Origin: Hybos culiciformis
Taxonomy: Eukaryota; Arthropoda; Insecta; Diptera; Hybotidae
Length of the DNA stretch: 64,000 nt
Reading direction: 5' to 3'
Assembly: GCA_964007475.1 (NCBI GenBank)
Contig: OZ023273.1
Span: 150,890,444-150,954,443 of the forward strand
Under the pieces are notes generated by a model, which saw nothing but the letters and a program-made list of their open reading frames with translations, did no database searches and was not told where the DNA came from. Made by a program: the position numbers and the translations under genes. Below, piece after piece: positions 60,513 through 64,000 of the stretch. Position 1 is the first letter of the stretch; each line of letters begins with the position of its first letter.

Positions 60513-63500
60513 ATAACAATTTTAAATTTTTTAGTTTTCGAACTGGAATTAAACTCAAAGAAGAACAACATCAAATGAAAAATTAAAACTTTATATCTAC
60601 TTTAAATTTCTGAATGTTGGACAATCATTGTCATAATTTGTGGGAAGCATACAAATTTGCTACCTATCCGCATTTATTAAAGACCTTATGTCTGCACAAT
60701 TTTTTGCATTTCTAAACACAACTTCACATGCATTTATATTTTATATTTAGAATAATATAGTAAGTACTTTCCTAAGCAAAGATTATCAAAATGCAATTGC
60801 AATCATAAAATTTAAAAAAAAATGTTTTCATAAAAAATAAATCCGGACAATAGTTATATACCTTAATAGCTTACCAGAAAATCATAGCTGCTTTTTTTTT
60901 CTTATAATTTGGCATTATTAAAATTACACTATAAGTCGTTTAAAATTCAGTTTAATTAAATCAAAATCGAGAAACAGTTTTATAAAATAAAAATTTTAAT
61001 TCCTCTGCATCAATATTAATTTTACAAATTAAAAATTTTTCTAAAAAAAGGCAACTTACCTACAATCAAATATCTTGTTTAGATAACATTTAGAAGCCAC
61101 TATTAAATATTTTAAAATTTAGTAATAGCTCAACAAAAAATCTTATAATTTACTATAATACGCAGGTAGTTTAAACTATATTTTTGTTTGAATTATTTAT
61201 ATTTAAATATACAGGATATAAATTATACTAAAAATTCACTTTCTAGTTTTTACCCTACTATTACTACATATATAATGTAGAAAGGAACAGGAATGAATAT
61301 TTTCGTTTTACAATAGGAATCAAGGATAATGAAATATCTTTACGTATATTTTTGCAGGTAAAAATAAATACGTTGTCCTTGATTGAAACAATGAGCAATA
61401 AAAATTATATTACTTCCAGTTTTTAATTACTTAGTCCTTTTTGCACTATAAGTACAGTTGTGCATATACTTGCGAGTGAGTATCATATATTTTTTTAATC
61501 TTTTCTTTTAATGTAAATCAAAAAATATTAAATGTTAATTATATTTTGAAATAAGAAAAGTTAAAGGTATCATAAGATTATCTTGATATTCCTTAAATGT
61601 ACTTTTAAAGAATTTTGGGCTGAATTTCCCTATTTTTTACATAAATCTGCCTTCATTTGTATCGCAAAGTTATTTTTAATCAATTCGTTTTACAATTAAC
61701 AATTCATTAATTTATTTGACACAACAATATGTTATTATTCTATATATTTAGTCATACATATGTGGCTCTCTATATATCCACTCTTTTTTAAGGCATTAAA
61801 CATTTCAAGATATATCACAACACAATATTGTTAATCTTCCATTCTTTCTATACTCTATCGTCTCTATCTATAATAGAATACAGATTTATATATCCGATCG
61901 TTTAAACCTTTATCAATAACAAATAATTCATAAAAAAATTATTTTCGACCGCAAAGACCAAAATCCGCTTGGGACAATCATTCAGATCACAGCAATAACA
62001 AGCAAAATTATCTAATCGATTCGCATACCACACTATCTAGAGAATATTGAGCTTAAAAAGTTGCGATTATTCAAGATCTTAAATAACTTACGAAACTCTT
62101 AAGTCTAAAGTGATCGTAAATCATTTGAAAACTCAAAGAACAATTGAACAATTTAAGTTTTTTTTTTTTCAACAAAATATAAAAACAAAAATTATATTAA
62201 TGGTTTTATTAATTTATAGCACAAGCTTTAACAATACTTTAGTTAAGTTTTCAGAAGAATACTTTAAAAATAAAAATACAAAACAAAAGACCTCTTTAAC
62301 TCTTAAGTTTAAAATCATTATTCTTACTTCTTATTTTCTTAGATATCAATTAAATAAAGCTTTTGACCTTGACTATAACAAGTCTTTACTCTTGAAATTC
62401 AATATCTTTTTTGTTATGTAAATATATCTTTGGAAAATTTCGCAAATATCTACAATTACACTGTGCAACATCAATAAAAATAATTTATGAATGAAGTAAA
62501 CTGTTTGCTTGAATTAAATGTTCATTTTTAAAGATATAGTATGTTCACAGCAGAATTACAAACATGTATTCGGGAAAACGATTATTTCATTGTTGGTAGA
62601 AATAGTATATGTTCTGAAAATCCGTATAGATTGTCAGTCTTCTTTTTTGATAAACATTTAAAATGTCAAAAACGGTGTATAAAACCCATTAAAAAAAGGG
62701 GTTTCTTGAACCTTGCAATAATAAAAGAAAATATTAACAATTTAAAAGTTAAACCATTCTCAGCGATGTAATATGATGTAAAAGAAGACATTGATAGACA
62801 TTATATTTACAATATACTAGATACTTTTAGTTTTTAAGACTTTTAATGTCATAATATATTTGCATAATCTCTTATTTTTAAACGATTTAAACGATGTGGT
62901 TTTGAGAACAAGTACTTCAGTCCAGACTATTCCTAACTCTTTTTTCTTCTTTTAATAGATACATAATTTCTTAAAATTGAAATTATTATTTAATGTTTAT
63001 CAGAATTTTAAATATTACACTAAGCTTTAAATTTTTTAGCATTTACAAAATTAAAGTCCTACTATCAACTGATGTAAAAATATTTTTATTCATTCGATAA
63101 CGGACGCAATCAATGTTTTAGGATAAAAAAGGTTAATACAAGTAATGTTGTGCAATTTATGATTGAATTAAATTGTTATTTAATTTAAATATTTAATTTC
63201 GTGATTTTGTAAATACTTATATGAATATTGAATAGGTAAAATTTTAATGTACTTGTCTTTACGTTACCTGTCAAAAATGAGTCAATCATCAAGATTAAAG
63301 AATACATTTGAAATATGTGCTTCTACTTATTTCAGAATTTATGTGTATGTACTTATAAACGTATTCAATTCAAAGTAAAGGTTAGTGAAGTTTTACGTTT
63401 CGATACGTGACTTGATATGATTAAAATTTGGATTCCTCTGTTGATCGATGTATTAAACTCAAATTAGATTATTCATTTTACAACATACTTACATCAGGCC

Positions 63501-64000
63501 TGCTTGAAAAGTTCGATTATGTCACAATAAATAACATTATAGAAGTTTACAGAAGTAAAATGGGTACATTTTGTTTTCTTGAAAATTATGAAATAATTTT
63601 TTTATTTCATTATTATCGTAATTTATACAAAAAGTATAAATATTTTTCATTAAAATCGGAACAAACTGATGTGGAAATATATTTTTTTTTTCAATTGTGA
63701 ACTTCTTAAGAAATATTCAGAAGTTATTGTAAAATGTTCTTATGCTGACTTTATTTGTATTTTGTTTGTATATAATTCTGATGGTCTTATGCTTAAGTAA
63801 TCAAGAATTTTATACGATATTATGTAAAACAAAATTTACAAAAAAAAACATTTATGAAACAAAATTTTTGAAATATACATGTACTTTTTTTTGTTTATGC
63901 AATAATCACCTTTTAGTTTGTATAATGATATTATATATATTTAATATTGGAGTGGTTTCATTCGTTTTATTTTAATTTAAATTGATATCAAATCAGAAAA
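60513..64000. other. AT-rich intergenic sequence to the window end
   Basis: No supported gene. Frames at 62110-62421 (103 codons), 62541-62771, 63428-63700 and 63742-63975 have no recognisable domain and the Phe/Ile/Lys/Asn bias of random AT-rich DNA. Positions 61850-62100 are somewhat more complex and could be leader or promoter of a gene beyond the window, but nothing shows this directly. Confidence 0.4.

Noticed and set aside
62110..62421. 103-codon plus-strand frame near the right end
   Set aside because: One of the longer frames outside genes, but it is dominated by Phe, Ile, Lys, Asn and Leu, has no motif, and long frames of this kind are expected in AT-rich DNA when few stops fall by chance. 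Kept only as a note.

Overview
The window is extremely AT-rich animal DNA with long homopolymer runs, spliced genes with GT-AG introns, widely spaced genes and many small DNA transposons. Gene content (a Tribbles pseudokinase, an MTHFD2-type folate enzyme and a tandem-chromodomain protein) points to an arthropod, most likely an insect. The species cannot be named from the sequence. No bacterial operons, rRNA, tRNA or CRISPR arrays were seen.

Layout. Positions 1-8800 hold no supported gene but are dense in non-autonomous DNA transposons. They include a TTAA-flanked fold-back element (522-909), a 499-bp near-palindrome with an 8-bp target duplication (5217-5715), a hAT element (6887-7266), and a second hAT element (8206-8800) carrying a nested TA-flanked element (8323-8505). 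Positions 9023-10519 (+) hold a three-exon gene for a 279-residue protein with two canonical chromodomains; its first intron contains another copy of the 499-bp element family. Positions 10.6-20.7 kb show no supported gene. Positions 20807-21709 (+) are one open exon for an MTHFD2-type protein in which the catalytic lysine position is serine. Positions 21.8-41.0 kb show no supported gene; they hold an exact 313-bp tandem duplication, a TA-flanked short element and a half copy of the fold-back element. Positions 57887-41026 (-) hold a three-exon tribbles homologue of 477 residues with introns of about 5.4 and 10.0 kb. The 10-kb intron contains two long inverted repeats that would fold into hairpins if transcribed. 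From 57.9 kb to the end there is T-rich tribbles 5' flank, a probable LINE 3' tail near 60.4-60.5 kb, and nothing else supported.

The three genes do not form a pathway. Tribbles is a scaffold for ubiquitin-dependent turnover of signalling and cell-cycle regulators, MTHFD2-type enzymes act in one-carbon metabolism, and the chromodomain protein is a likely reader of methylated histone tails. The most unusual items are the active-site changes in the folate enzyme, the tandem-chromodomain protein and its transposon-crowded locus, and two fold-back families with clean target duplications. All assignments come from reading the sequence by eye; no database search was run.
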